64,000 bases of DNA, from contig CM065646.1 of the NCBI GenBank assembly GCA_033220425.1, forward strand, positions 5,711,501 through 5,775,500. Direction: 5' to 3'. The notes below the pieces were generated by a model. It worked only from the letters and a program-made list of their open reading frames with translations. It was not told where the DNA came from and did no database searches. A program made the translations under genes and the position numbers. Source of the DNA: Lepraria neglecta (lineage: Eukaryota; Ascomycota; Lecanoromycetes; Lecanorales; Stereocaulaceae). Shown here piece after piece: positions 23,741-35,755 of this stretch (its first letter is position 1; each line of letters starts with the position of its first letter).

Positions 23741-25513
23741 GGTGGATGCTTTGAATGGCTGGGTAGTGCTTGAAGAGTGTATGGCCGGTAGAGGTAAAGA
23801 TGGACAAGCTCCGGTGTGAGGGAGCTGTCCGGTTGGTGTTATGGAAGAGAGGTGATCGTGAAAGAATTTTCAGTCCGGTTTCATAGTGAGTGTGGGCTGC
23901 TAGACGCAGGTTGCACGTCGTGGCGACGCGATGACGTGCGGGGTTTGTAGAGTGGCAATTTGGAATTCTGGAGAGCCGTCAGCACTGAGTCACCGTCCTC
24001 AATTATGTTCGAGGGCTTACAAGAAGTCGCTTCTGAGCAATCAGCAGACCTATACCCGTTCAAAGGAGGTGTCAATGGCTGAAGCGAGCAACGGATATGA
24101 GTTCGAGGGGGAGGAAGGCGGTCAGGTCAGAAAATGAATGGACAAATTGACGTCTTCGTAGAAATGCGACAATGGTGGCAGGGAGAAGAGGATCTCAATT
24201 CTCGTAGTGGAACTGCCATGGCCATACGGTAGCCATAGCCCGTTTGATCGAAGAGGTCTCTCCCAATCACGCGCCATTGGGGAAAGCAAGATGACGGCAT
24301 GATCGGCAGTCGGCCTCCTTTTCCAGCGTTGCTATGCGATGCGATCCTAGGCTGACAAGCAGACTTCCCCTACAACGAATCGACAACGAAACAATGCCTG
24401 TTCTATTCCAATTCTGAGTAGAAGCTACTGGATAAAAGCAATCCGATCTCTACTCATCTAAATGGAGCTGTGGGAAGCAGGCAGAGACGCTGTGCTGGGC
24501 AGACGGGCCACAGAGAAGGGATCGAGGGCAAACCTCGAAGATAATCGGCAACGGGAAACGCTCCGTAACTTAATACGACCTCCACTTCCCCTATCGGATT
24601 TTGTGTGATGCGATCTCCTGTTGGTGATCGTCATCTCCCTATGCGTACATGTCAAATTGACAGCGATCCGTTGGGATGTCGACCCGTCAATGGTATTACG
24701 CGCTACGCCGCCAATCAATCACTTGCCATGGGTGACAAAGAGATGCCAAGGGTGCTTCATAGATTGGACTGACAAAGGGGCGTCACGCTCCTAGCCTGGA
24801 AACGGTGGTATCTTTGTGGGATACGTGCATAAGAGCAACGGATCGAGTTCGAAGGTTCCCTCGGCAAGGGTCTTAGGGCACGTTTCAGGGGCCGAAAGCC
24901 TGGATAGTCGTTCTGATCATGGGCCCTACGTATCTGGAGAGCTGAGACTGGCCCACGGAACTGAATATATGGACAGGAAATACGTTGGGAGGTTGAGCTT
25001 ACATCGCTTCGACGTTGCATTGGACTACAGCTTGTTCTGATCAGAATGAGGCTACAGATGACTTAGATGACAATTGTGAGCGAGGAGATGCATTACTGTG
25101 CAAAAAGCATTTGTTTGACCAGGCTTAGACAAGGAGGAGGACCCGCATACCAGGAACAGAACATGCATGAGGCTGTGTACCTTTGACTCACAGCCCAAGC
25201 GCAGGACTAGCAAAGCAGGTCGGGCACCTATCATTGCATTCCCAGAAGTGATTAGGTACCATGAAAGTGTTCAAATTGGTGTCTCCCTTCTTATTTAGTT
25301 GCAGCCTTTCCGATAGTTGTTGCTTGAATGTCCGTCGTTGATATTGTTGCCTTGCGCCTTGCAACAACCCGCCCCATTATTATGGACTATGCCAACTCTT
25401 CTGCAGCCTTATTCAAGGATACCAAGAACAACACATGCTTTTTCACCGGACCTGGCTATGAAACTCAAACAGCCTCGTAAAATGAGAATCATGTGCCTAT
25501 AAGTATTGCCTCC
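23741..25513. other. Gene-poor stretch
   Basis: About 1.77 kb with no supported gene. Several short frames occur on both strands without domain signal or splice coherence. The first 100 bases are the SCOC leader and promoter. The frame starting at the ATG at 25381 reads plausibly as protein (MDYANSSAALFKDTKNN) and might be an upstream exon of the next gene, but no clean splice joins it. Confidence 0.4.
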
Positions 25514-26065
25514 ATGCCCCCTGAAGGGATGATCAACGCTCTTCTCGGACACCTCGATTACGATCCAACCAATCGCACACCAATCGAAAACATCTCATCC
25601 TATTCAGTACCGACCCTTTCGCCCGCTTTCCAGCATGTAAGCGACCTTTCTGAGTTGTTCTTTCCCCAATCGAATCCCAATTTGAGTCACAAGACACAAT
25701 GGAGGAGTCAGAAATATCTTCGGCTCTCGGAACTCGTCTTCCAATTTCGTCTTGAAAGATTAATGCTGACTCTGAAACATCGTAGGTGTCAGCCCCTTAA
25801 ATGCTATTATAGCGGTTGCGGACACACCGAGGCATATGGGAAAGCAAGATGTCCCTCTGTCAGATATGGCAAAGGCGAATGCGAAGGCCACCAGAAGACC
25901 AAATGCGAAGAAGACAGAGGAGACTGTGACTCTTGCAGGGACGCGAGGCTTGAAGCAAGAAATACCACGATTTGGGATGTCGAGCAGAGTCTGGTCTCAA
26001 TGGGATACCAAAAGAATAGGAGCGGCGAGTGGGTAGACGAGGAAGGTGTGGTGTTAAGGGCATAG
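25514..26065 (+). CDS. Small cysteine-rich fungal protein, exon structure uncertain
   Basis: An open frame of 183 codons from the ATG at 25514; the frame upstream of it is open only to non-ATG codons. The C-terminal part resembles a widespread fungal cysteine-rich motif: CYYSGCGHT, then spaced Cys (ARCPS, GECEG, TKCEE, GDCDSCRDARLEA), ending WDVEQSLVSMGYQKNRSGEWVDEEG. These could bind zinc. No signal peptide. The N-terminal half is less convincing. A possible donor (CAT/GTAAGC near 25637) and acceptor (ATCGTAG near 25788) exist but do not join in the good frame, so I keep it unspliced. I assign no function. Confidence 0.45.
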   Translation: MPPEGMINALLGHLDYDPTNRTPIENISSYSVPTLSPAFQHVSDLSELFFPQSNPNLSHKTQWRSQKYLRLSELVFQFRLERLMLTLKHRRCQPLKCYYSGCGHTEAYGKARCPSVRYGKGECEGHQKTKCEEDRGDCDSCRDARLEARNTTIWDVEQSLVSMGYQKNRSGEWVDEEGVVLRA

Positions 26066-27212
26066 GGTGTTCATGGTGCACGTTTTCTCTTTGCGTGTTT
26101 GGAAGATACCCAAAGGCTTTGTGATTGCTGTTTCACTGGAGAATGGAGCATGGTCGCATTTTTTTCGGAACTCCGTGACTAGCCAGGTTAACACGAGTTA
26201 TGATTGAGGAAGCAAGAGTGAATAACACTAAATGATAGTCTCTGTTCCACTGTTGTACCAACGTTCTGACTTTTATGATGGAAGAGGCGTTGGCCTGAAA
26301 CATATTCAGACTCAGAGAAATTTTCGAAAAGTATCGCCTTAAAATCCATACTTTAAGCTTGCGTGCGCGAAGCACCGCATTTATTTTCGTCGGCTTTTGT
26401 CGACACTCTTCCACTGTATGAGACGAATAACACTCTTCCAAATCTTTATCATTCACCTATTTGTAATATAAGAAATTATCCCCAGGTGATAGCTCAAGAT
26501 TTTCTTAGCTCCTCCACTTCAGGCGCTTTGCCGCTTCAGCCCGACAGCCTTTCGCACGCCTTGTGGTAGGATCCCCCGACAATCCTTCCTTCCTCTCCTC
26601 TCAGCCGCTTCGCTTCTAAACTGGAGAAGATGTATTGCAGCCTCCTGTGAACATCATTGAAGCAAGCCTATCAACAACATCCACGTTGAGGTGCAGAGAC
26701 ACTCGAGGCGAGCACTAGTGGGGTCAGCCCTATCAACCATTTGTTGATCCGGCGTCATATCCGAAAAACGCGATCTACCATTCCACTTACCTTCTCTACA
26801 TCCATCCACCAGCTTTCGACCTTGTCGTCAGCATTCACTGGGGCACGGCACCATTCACTCTACCGGCGCCCCAGTCTTCTCCACACATTCTCTTCGGGTG
26901 ATGTCTCAACTGATCTGACATATTCGCCTTCTGCGGCCTTGCAGCGTTTTGTCAAATCGTGCCACAAGCGACACAGCTGCCAACACCGCATCACCTACAA
27001 CCAAAACAGTCATATCTTCGTCAGCCGGCCATCCTCGTACCTTCTAGACCAGTTCTACAGGCTGGACCTTCGGCAACTTCCCCATTCACTCCAAGCCTTC
27101 CTTCGCTCTCTCTCTCTGACATCAAACCGACATTTCTCGACAAATCTCACGCTCTCCATAATCACCACATCTCTTGACACATCATCTCCGCACATACTGA
27201 CTCAACATCACC
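26066..27212. other. Promoter and leader region of the SNF2-RING gene
   Basis: About 1.15 kb without a supported gene. From about 26740 to 27212 the sequence is strongly C/T/A-rich (CATCCACC, CTCTCTCTCT at about 27106-27118), as in long fungal 5' leaders. The frame 26741-27247 that covers it is low-complexity and overlaps the start of the next gene. Confidence 0.5.
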
Positions 27213-30200
27213 ATGGATCCATCAGCATCACAACCTCGAATGTCTGAACTGCGAGATAGGATCACATCAGCAAAGGAACAGCTTCAAAATTTGAACGAGG
27301 GAGATGGTGAGTACGAAGTTACCAGGATGATACTTGAACATGGTCTGGCCAGCTTGGAGGAACAGCTGGAGGCACTGCAGAGTGCAGAGGAAAAACGGCA
27401 ATACGAGGGGGATACGGAACTCCGTGCGGACAGTGCTACCGGCAGTCTCCCCATCGTTGAGAATCAACGTCCCCAGTCGAGCCACACCACATCGAATCCT
27501 CACACTAGCTTTACAACCTACGCTGGGAGCTCCCACAACACATTCGGAGGTCAATTTGCTTCAGATGGAGTGATGGCAGGACAGGGCCGACCAGCTGCTG
27601 CGCCGTCATGGGACTTCGCTTCGCTCGAGAATTCAGCCATAAATCCAGATACAACAAGTTTTCCCTCGTTAGATGGACATTCAGCATCTGGCTCGAATTC
27701 AAGTCCCGACTCAGGGTTCTTACTGCCTCAAAAACGACAGAGGGAAAGCTTTGGCCTCTCTAACAATTTAATGGGCCGCACATCAAAGTCTATGCGCACA
27801 ACTCCAAGTCCTGCGGTTACTGGCCAGACTACTCCAACATCACTAGAGTCCTTCGACCTTGGGGACAACCCAGACCTCTTTCGTTTGTTCGGTGGGAATC
27901 CGAAGGAGCAGATGCACGAGCTGCGCGAGGATCAGCAAGCTACAGAAAAGATGATGGAAGAGAGGAGGCAGCAAGAGCTTGCTGATGAAGCATTTGCCAG
28001 GGCACTTATGGAGCAAGGGGACGATTTTGTCTCAGAAGACTTCTCTAGGCCTGGGCCGAGTGCGAACCCTTGGAATATCTCGCAGACGACCCTTGACTCT
28101 CAAGGACGACTTGGTCGTCCGGAGCCACGATCGTCATCACCTTTGACCGTTCATGAAGACCCTTTCTCTAACACGTCTTTGCCAATCAAGCAAGAGAACG
28201 GGTACCACAACACTGGCTGTGGCCTTCCAGTCAAACAGGAGAGATTTTATCAACCGCTGTCATATCGAACTTCCGACAACAACATCATAGATCTATGCAG
28301 TGATGATGATCTCGACCAGTTCGAGACTACTGTCAGCCATCCAAGCAGCGATCTCGTCGAGATCGATCCACAGACATTCAGTGGCAGCAATCGAAATGGC
28401 CAGAGTCTGGGCACCATGCCAGGCTCGTACAACCCATACGGTAGTAATGGAGGAAGCAGCAGTTCAGCAAATTGGGGCTATAGCGGGCCACATTTTGGCC
28501 AATCCCTCGTCAACGCTGCCAAAGGCGTGTACAACTCAGCTGTCAATCTCGTGGACAATCAAATTGCAAGCTATGGAAGTACTCCGATGGGCTTCGGCGG
28601 CTCGTCAGTGTATGGTAATAATGGACTAGGCGCTTCCTCAAATTATATGGATTTGACGTCCTATAACCCGCCGCCTACTCTCGCTCACAACGTCTTCGGC
28701 CTACATGGCATCAACGCCGAGGACCCAGCCAATCAAGATTTGGTAGACTCGTGGAGGGACCGGTACGATTACCTCACCAATGATCCTACACGTACTACAG
28801 CTGAGATCAAGTCACTCTTGGAGAACATCCGCCCGGACGAGGAACTACCCCCGGAGAATCGTGAGGGTACACCAGAAGCTATGCAGTATCCATTAATGGA
28901 ACATCAGAAGCTTGGTCTGACTTGGTTGAAGTCTATGGAAGAAGGCTCAAACAAGGGCGGGATTCTGGCGGACGACATGGGTCTTGGAAAGACCATTCAG
29001 GCCCTGGCCTTGATGGTATCCCGCAAGAGCAATGATAGACTCCGGAAAACAACCCTCATCGTATGCCCGGTCGGTCTTCTGAGACAGTGGGAACGCGAAA
29101 TCAGTAAAAAGCTGAAGCCAAGTCATCGATTGAAGACATACATCCTCCATGGTGAGAAACGAAACGTCAAATGGGAGACCCTCCGCACCTTCGATGTCGT
29201 CCTTACCACATTTGGCACACTTGGCACGGAGTATAAGCGTAGAGACGGGATCGAGATTGCCAAGCGTGCGAACCCGAACTGGAGGCCCACTGGCAAGGCA
29301 GACCATCTTCCTCTACTTGGCGATGATTCGAAATGGTTTCGAGTGATCATCGACGAAGCTCAATGTATCAAAAACAAAAATACCAAGGCAGCATTGGGTG
29401 CCTCTCTCTTGCAGGCCGTCCACCGTTTCTGTATGACTGGCACACCTATGCAGAACAACATCAACGAGCTATACTCTCTTATCCACTTCCTACGCATAAA
29501 ACCATACTGCGATGAAAAAACGTTCAAGCGCGACTTCACTAATCCTCTCAAAGGACACAGTGACGGATTGAAACAAAAAGCAATGAGACAGTTGCAAGCG
29601 CTTCTTAAAGCTATCCTCCTACGACGCACCAAGAAGTCTCAGATCGATGGTAAACCCATTTTGAACTTGCCGGAGCGGACCACTGAGCCTCAAAATGCCG
29701 TCTTCAGCGAAGACGAAGACGCGTTCTACCAAGCTCTGCAGACACGGACTCAACTGCAATTTAACAAATTCCTTAAATCTGGGACTGTTGGCCGGCACTA
29801 TTCAAACATCTTGGTCTTACTGCTACGGCTTCGACAAGCTTGCTGCCATCCCCATCTGATCAGAGATTTCGGTCAGGCGTCAGGTGCCACGGAAGTCAGC
29901 CCTGAAGATATGATGAAGCTAGCTAAAGAACTGGCTCCGGACGTAATTGCCCGCATCAAAGAGCAGAGCAACTTGAACGATGACTGTGCCCTCGAGTGTC
30001 CTGTCTGCATGGACATGACCGACAATTCTACCATCTTCGTTCCCTGTGGACATAACACTTGCTCAGAGTGCTTTGCACGGATCTCAGACCCATCTCAGGC
30101 TACAGCTGATGGTATTGTGGCGGAGGGTGGTAACGCTGTGAACGTCAAATGCCCCAATTGCAGAGCTAAAGTCATACCGTCGAAAGTCATTGACCACAAT

Positions 30201-31218
30201 GCTTTCAAAAAGGTTCATATGCCAGAGAAGATCACTGAGGCTTTAGAGGACGAGGCTCCTGAAGATGTCGAGACTACCGACGATAGCGACAGCGACAGCG
30301 ACAGCGATAGTGATGACGATGACGATGAAGAAGACGACGAGCAAGTGGATTCGAAGGGTAACCTCAAGGACTTCGTTGTCGAAGACGATACCTATGACGA
30401 TCCTTCGGAGACGGAGAACGAAGGTGAGGGGTATCGCCCTGGGAAAACACCTTTCGAGAAGTCCAAGAAGAGCAAGAAGCTCCAGAAGAGCAAAGGCAAG
30501 GGCAAAGAAAAGGCAACGGAGAAGCCGCCAAAAAAGACTCTATCACAACTCAAGAAGGAGGGTCAGCGCAATTTGAAGGCTCGCAAGCGTTATCTCAAGC
30601 GGCTCAATAAGGACTGGATCCCCAGCGCAAAGACCGGGAAAACAATGGACATCCTCAGAGCCATCCAAGAGCGAAAAGACCCTGATACCAAGCAATGCGA
30701 GAAAACCATTATCTTCAGCCAATTTACATCACTACTGGACCTTCTCGAAGTACCGATAGCTCATGAGGGCTGGGGATACACTCGTTACGATGGTAGCATG
30801 AGTGCCAATGCTCGCAATGATGCAGTCATTGAGTTCTCAGATAAGAAGGACTGCAAGATCATGCTTGTCTCTCTGAAGGCAGGAAATTCAGGTCTCAATC
30901 TCATCGCTGCTTCTCAAGTCATCATGCTTGATCCGTTCTGGAACCCATACATCGAGGAGCAAGCTATCGATCGGGCCCATCGTATAGGACAGCAGAAACC
31001 TGTGCAAGTGCATCGCGTGATTGTGCAAAATACCGTGGAAGACCGCATCCTCGCCCTGCAAGAGAAGAAGCGGGAGCTTATCGAGGCAGCTCTCGATGAA
31101 AATGCTAGCAAGAGTATTAGTCGATTAGGAGTGAGGGAGCTGGGCTTCCTTTTCGTAGGTGGGCCCCATATCCTTTGACTACGCGCATACTGACTCGCTT
31201 TAGGACGTGGAAACTTGA
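27213..31218 (+). CDS. SNF2-family ATPase with RING finger (Uls1/Rad5-type)
   Basis: DNA translocase with an embedded ubiquitin-ligase finger, nuclear; relatives strip SUMOylated or bound proteins from DNA or act in damage tolerance. The main exon is 27213-31154; a 49-nt terminal intron (31155-31203) would give the ending GFLFDVET and 1318 residues. Without splicing the protein ends seven codons later at 31178. A coiled coil lies near residues 5-60. A SUMO-interaction-like motif (IIDLCSDDD) sits near 358. Helicase motif I (ADDMGLGKT) is near 585, motif II as DEAQ near 713, the C3HC4 RING (CPVC...CGHNTCSECF...CPNC) near 929-981, an acidic Asp/Ser run near 1022-1045, and motif VI (IDRAHRIGQ) near 1252. 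The RING between helicase lobes, no HIRAN domain and the SIM favour Uls1 over Rad5. Confidence 0.88.
30282..30345 (+). repeat. Asp/Ser hexanucleotide repeat inside the SNF2-RING gene
   Basis: About four units of GACAGC/GATAGC followed by a GAT/GAC/GAA/GAG tract encode an acidic linker of Asp-Ser then Asp/Glu repeats between the RING and the second helicase lobe. Such tracts vary by slippage. Confidence 0.7.
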
Positions 31219-32118
31219 TCCTCACATGCTATAGCCAATTACAACCTAGCATCCCTCAGAACACACAGCTACCGACCAAACCTGTATACACTTCATTCTT
31301 TACGGCAAATCAACTCGTTACATTCAACCCAGCGAGACCATTACGTCACATTCAATTCAGCACAATCTGTACACAACAACAACACCAAAGCTTCGCCCTG
31401 TGTTTTGCTTCCGATTCATAGACTTCATGCAGAAATACATCGCTTACGACTACATACTATGCCTGTGCAACGCTTTACACCAACATGTTTTAATCGCTAC
31501 GACCGCTTCTAGAGATACCCGGGGCAAATGGCACGATAGCTTCACCTGGCGTTGATGGGAAAGGGAACTTTCGGATTGCTGAGAGCTGGCTGTATCATCG
31601 CTTTTACGATGGCTGTAAGATGGATTAGACGGCTCTCTCTTACTTCATCCAATTCAATGTAACATCGTTACTATAAATAGTGACAGTGCTTGCTTGCTGT
31701 GACTATCAGGAGACAATGCGAGCATGTCATCCACTGGCTAACTCTTTGCCAGCACTTTTATAGATGCGTTATGAGCCCAACCCGACAAAGGTCGAGGCGG
31801 TCAGCCGTTTAGAGTCTTAGCTTTAGGACTTAGGACGTGGCATCAGTAGTCATTTCATGGTTCTCATGGGAGCACGGTTCGAAAAACGAAGATGTGTGCC
31901 ATACGCTCCTATCTGAAACAAGCGATAAAAAGCAGTAATCGAAAAGCAGAAGAGGTTGAGTTGAGACAAGTGTACATTCAAAGCTATGTTTACCAGCCTA
32001 TTGCACATAACCACCCTCGTTTGAGCCCAACCCCTACGTCTGCCCACCGTTCTTGCAAGTCGAGTTCCACCATAATGTCCACTGTCTTCGCTACAATTTC
32101 CCATCTCCGCAATTTCCT
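31219..32118. other. Intergenic region between convergent genes
   Basis: About 900 bp, AT-rich, 3' flanks of the SNF2-RING gene and of the ATPase inhibitor gene. No gene or RNA recognised. Confidence 0.45.
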
Positions 32119-32576
32119 CTACTTCTTCCCCGAGTTGATCTGTTCAGTCCTATTGCAAATACCTCATCAGCGAACCTTGACCATCAAACCAAGACTTGTA
32201 GCTGGGGATGGACATACACATTCTTATCCAACTCATCCAAATGCTTCTGATGTTCCGCGATCTTGTCCTTCAATGCCCTCAACTTCTCCATCTCCCGTTG
32301 ACGAACGTAATAGCTCTCCTCGCCCTGCTCGCGCTTGGAGAACGCATCGCTGCTCCCACAACCCCATCGTCAGCAAAGCCATTCGTCGTCCTTAACATCG
32401 TAGAGTAGAGTGATCGCTCCTGTAGGTACTTACCCCTGAGCAGACCCTCCGGACCTCGTGCCTCCAGTATCTCCATCTCCCATTCTGACAGCAGTGGTGG
32501 TGATGGTTCGGCTTGCTGGGTAAAGCGTGCTACGGAGGCCAGGCTTGAGTGTTTGAATGAGAGATTGACGGAGCAT
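32119..32576 (-). CDS. INH1: Mitochondrial F1-ATPase inhibitor (IF1/Inh1)
   Basis: Small protein that blocks ATP hydrolysis by F1Fo-ATP synthase when the membrane potential falls; mitochondrial matrix. Exons 32576-32434, 32349-32218 and 32149-32119 give 101 residues. The N-terminus is a matrix-targeting peptide (MLRQSLIQTLKPGLRSTLYP, no acids, several Arg). Then comes the Gly-rich linker (GDGDTGGTRSGGSAQG) and the inhibitory helix DAFSKREQGEESYYVRQREM, continuing EKLRALKDKIAEHQKHLDEL, the family hallmark. The last intron is placed at a GTATGT donor because it joins in phase and avoids an unrelated tail. The gene is back to back with NAS2: only 175 bp separate the two ATGs. Confidence 0.9.
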
Positions 32577-32751
32577 GGTTGTAGAATAGGTGGTGTGACG
32601 TTTAGTGTATGGTGTTCTGTCGTAGAACTTGTTTTGAGCTTGGGCGGAGAGATGGTCGTTGGTGAGCCGCGCTAGTGGGGAAGCTTTGATGCTCGGAGCT
32701 GTTTACGGAGCTTACAGTTTTGATAACCAAAGATTTTGACTTTTGATAGCT
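32577..32751. promoter_or_regulatory. 175-bp bidirectional promoter, INH1 / NAS2
   Basis: The start codons of two divergent genes are 175 bp apart, so both promoters and leaders must lie here. No clear TATA box; a mixed region with AAGATTTTGACTTTTGATAG near the NAS2 start. Confidence 0.6.
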
Positions 32752-33630
32752 ATGGGACTTCATGTGGATGATATTCATACTCCTACGGTGCCCTCTGGGC
32801 CTACTACTGGTCAACGAAGGGAAGGTGGTGGGGGTAACGAGAAGCGATCGTTGATGGATTTGATTGAGGAGAAGACGAGGGTTGAGGAGGACCTTAGTGC
32901 TTTGGGCAGTGTTCTTGATAGTGTATGCTATATCCTCTGCACCATATCTGGAGCGAGCTGATAGCTAACGTTCCCCGGAATGCAGCACGGCGTCAACATG
33001 AACACAAGCCTAACTACGTTTGACGGCTACCCAAGAGATGACTTAGACATAACACAAAGTGCGTAGTCCCTCTACGCCCTCCTAGTGGTCTGGAAGCCAA
33101 CGATGTCTTAGTACGAACTACAAGAGCACGGATAATACACCTACGGAATGACTACAAAGCTTTGATGTCGAAGATCGAGCTTGGGCTCCATGAGCATCAC
33201 GCCGCGTACCAAGCTTCGAACCCTCCCCCTTCAAGCTCAACGCAGACAGCGAGCGGCAGTAATGCCGATCAAGGCTTGGTTGATATACCTTTTGCAAAAG
33301 TCAACAGCGTTGTGGATGGGAGTCCGGCAGATCAGGCTGGATTGAAGGCTGGGGATAGAATACGGAGGTTTGGCAATGTGAATTGGATCAATCATGAGAA
33401 GTTGAGCAAGGTTGCGGAGACTGTGCAGAGGAACCAAGGGGTAAGGATTTGACATCTGACCTGATGAGACAGCTCGCTGATTTGGTTCCTACGTGCAGAG
33501 AAATGTTGTCGTGAAGGTCGTTCGAAACAGCGCTGTGGGTCAGACACCGGAGGAGTTGATTCTGAACCTTACACCAGGCAGCAACTGGGGAGGGCGAGGA
33601 TTGTTAGGCTGTCATCTGCTGCCTGTGTGA
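32752..33630 (+). CDS. NAS2: 26S proteasome assembly chaperone Nas2/PSMD9 (p27)
   Basis: Chaperone for assembly of the proteasome base; binds the Rpt4-Rpt5 module through its PDZ domain. Exons 32752-32922, 32986-33058, 33112-33440 and 33499-33630 give 234 residues. The N-terminal helical region carries the family blocks LMDLIEEKTRVEEDLSALGS, HGVNMNTSLTTFDGYPRDD and IRTTRARIIHLRNDYKALM. The PDZ domain starts near FAKVNSVVDGSPADQAGLKAGDRI and ends EELILNLTPGSNWGGRGLLG. The frame upstream reaches a TTG; 32752 is the first ATG. All three introns are 53-63 nt. Confidence 0.93.
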
Positions 33631-34133
33631 TCGGTTGCCTGAAGGTTGGAGAAGCCTCCAGGAAACTTCTGTCCCTGATGATTCTTGCATGGCTACGGCG
33701 CTTTGGCTGAAGGGTTGAAAGGGAAATTTGGTATACTATGATATGACATTGAATGGTAGAGTGAGGCTCTATAAGCCCATCATCATGAACATTGCTATGA
33801 ACAAATCAACGCTGGCCATGTGTAGATAGCTCAGTGACTGCGAAATTTCGAATCGATATCTATGACTAATCATGAGCCACGCTTTGATTGGCTACGTCTT
33901 AGCTCCATCCGATTTCTCTGTCGCCTCATCAACTTCCACAAAGCTTTCACCTCCAGACTGCTACCCTTCACTCTGTGACGGAAAAAGATCATACTCTAAT
34001 CAGTAAGGATTCCTCTTACCCCTCTGCCATCAGCATACATTCGAATTCCCAAATACACAAAGCGTACCAGCGGAGCATTACTCATATTTACATCAGATCC
34101 CCCACCAAAATACCCAGCACAGAGTCGCCCAAG
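33631..34133. other. Intergenic spacer and Ran leader
   Basis: About 500 bp. The last 200 bases are C/T/A-rich leader for the Ran gene. Nothing else supported. Confidence 0.45.
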
Positions 34134-35107
34134 ATGGCAGAGGCAGCTCATGCGCCCCCTACCTTCAAGCTTGTGCTTGTCGGTGACGGTGGTACTGGAA
34201 AGGTTAGTTGAAGTCTTACTTGTCTTATCAGCCTGTGTTGGAGAGTCGCTGGTGCTGGGAGATCTGAGAAGCTCCGAACATGCGGGCAGCTTTTTCATCT
34301 CCTCAGCCACAGAGGCCTCTGAGGGTACTAAGCTATCGAGGTCATATGCTAACGATGCGAATCAGACTACCTTCGTGAAGCGTCATTTGACCGGAGAATT
34401 CGAGAAGAAGTACATCGCAACGCTAGGTGTTGAGGTCCACCCTCTCGCTTTCACAACAGTATGTCCTTCATCGAGTTGAAAAATCCCAAGACGGCTGGCT
34501 CATGGTGCTATAGAATTACGGAGGAATCCAATTCGACGTCTGGGACACCGCAGGGCAGGAGAAATTCGGTGGTCTGCGAGATGGCTACTACATCAACGGC
34601 CAGTGCGGTATCATCATGTTCGACGTGACATCCCGTATTACATACAAGAACGTGCCCAACTGGCATCGTAAGTCTCGGGCCACTATAGAAGGAGGCAGGC
34701 GTCTAACAATCTCTTAGGTGACCTCGTCCGTGTTTGCGAGCAAGTCCCAATCGTCCTTTGCGGCAACAAGGTCGATGTGAAGGAGCGCAAGGTCAAGGCA
34801 AAAACCATCACTTTCCACCGAAAGAAGAACCTACAATACTACGATATTTCGGCCAAATCCAACTACAACTTCGAGAAGCCATTCTTGTGGCTGGCTAGGA
34901 AGCTCGTTGGCAACCCGGCTCTGGTGAGTGACGATATATCAGCATCAGACTCAAGAGCTAATCTCATTCATGCAGGAATTCGTCGCCGGTATCGCCCTTG
35001 CACCTCCCACCGTAGAGGTCGACGCAAAGCTTCTGGAGCAATACAACAAAGAGATGGAGGATGCTGCACAACAGCCACTGCCTGATGAGGATGACCCAGA
35101 TTTGTAA
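34134..35107 (+). CDS. GSP1: Ran GTPase (Gsp1/Spi1)
   Basis: Small GTPase that gives direction to nuclear import and export and helps spindle and envelope assembly. Exons 34134-34202, 34366-34458, 34514-34667, 34718-34923 and 34976-35107 give 217 residues. All G boxes are present: G1 GDGGTGKT (split by intron 1), switch I with [10 protein letters not shown]3 [11 protein letters not shown]4 NKVD, G5 [12 protein letters not shown]. The C-terminus ends in the acidic Ran switch DEDDPDL. The first intron is 163 nt, the others 50-55. No prenylation motif, as expected. Confidence 0.97.
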
Positions 35108-35755
35108 AGCAGCACTCGAACAGTGGCTGGCCTAAGGCAGTAGTCTGTCAAGGGGGACTATTAGCGGGAGGATGGAAAGGGAGATGCATTGGGGAGCTTG
35201 ACACGTTGTGTTCTCTTCTCCCAGCAGTCTAGACCAGGTCTTGCATGCATTATGCGGTACGATGATACACTTCGTCTCATTTCAGCCATTAGATCAACAG
35301 CAAGCGAACGAGAAAAGGACAAGGTTCCAGTTACGAAAGGCGAATCCTAGTGAGATTGGTCGCAGACAGGATCCTCACCAGGTCCATTTTGTAGGTAGAC
35401 TCACATTAGCACAGAACAAATCACTTTCTGCTGCACCTCAAGAAATGAGGTGGCGAGCCTATGTCACTAATCCGCATCGGAGACCACATGACTATGTACT
35501 AACACTTGAACTTCACTTGGGCTGCTCTCTGGTTTGTGTTGATAGGGTGTTACCGTTTCAATCTTGCACTCCTCCACCTCACGTTTCTTGTAACAAATAT
35601 AACCAACTTCCTACGCAAACTTGTATGACAACACCATAAAGCATGTACTAAGTCCGCTATCAGTCTGCAATGCTAAATGTACTGACCACAATAGATCTCC
35701 AACTTCTAGAACTTTTTTTGGCACTTCTCAGTATCAACACAGTACTCTACCCAAT
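35108..35755. other. Intergenic spacer downstream of Ran
   Basis: About 650 bp, Ran 3' flank and upstream region of the ubiquitin-fusion copy. The frame 35208-35639 has no family signal. Confidence 0.45.

Noticed and set aside
26741-27247. 168-codon frame before the SNF2-RING gene
   Set aside because: Low-complexity Ser/Thr/His/Leu translation of a CT-rich leader, overlapping the real start at 27213.
30282-30345. Repeat array considered as CRISPR or satellite
   Set aside because: It is an in-frame Asp/Ser coding tract in a eukaryotic gene.
31860-31900. tRNA-like box (GGTTCGA)
   Set aside because: No matching A box or cloverleaf arms nearby; no tRNA found anywhere by eye.
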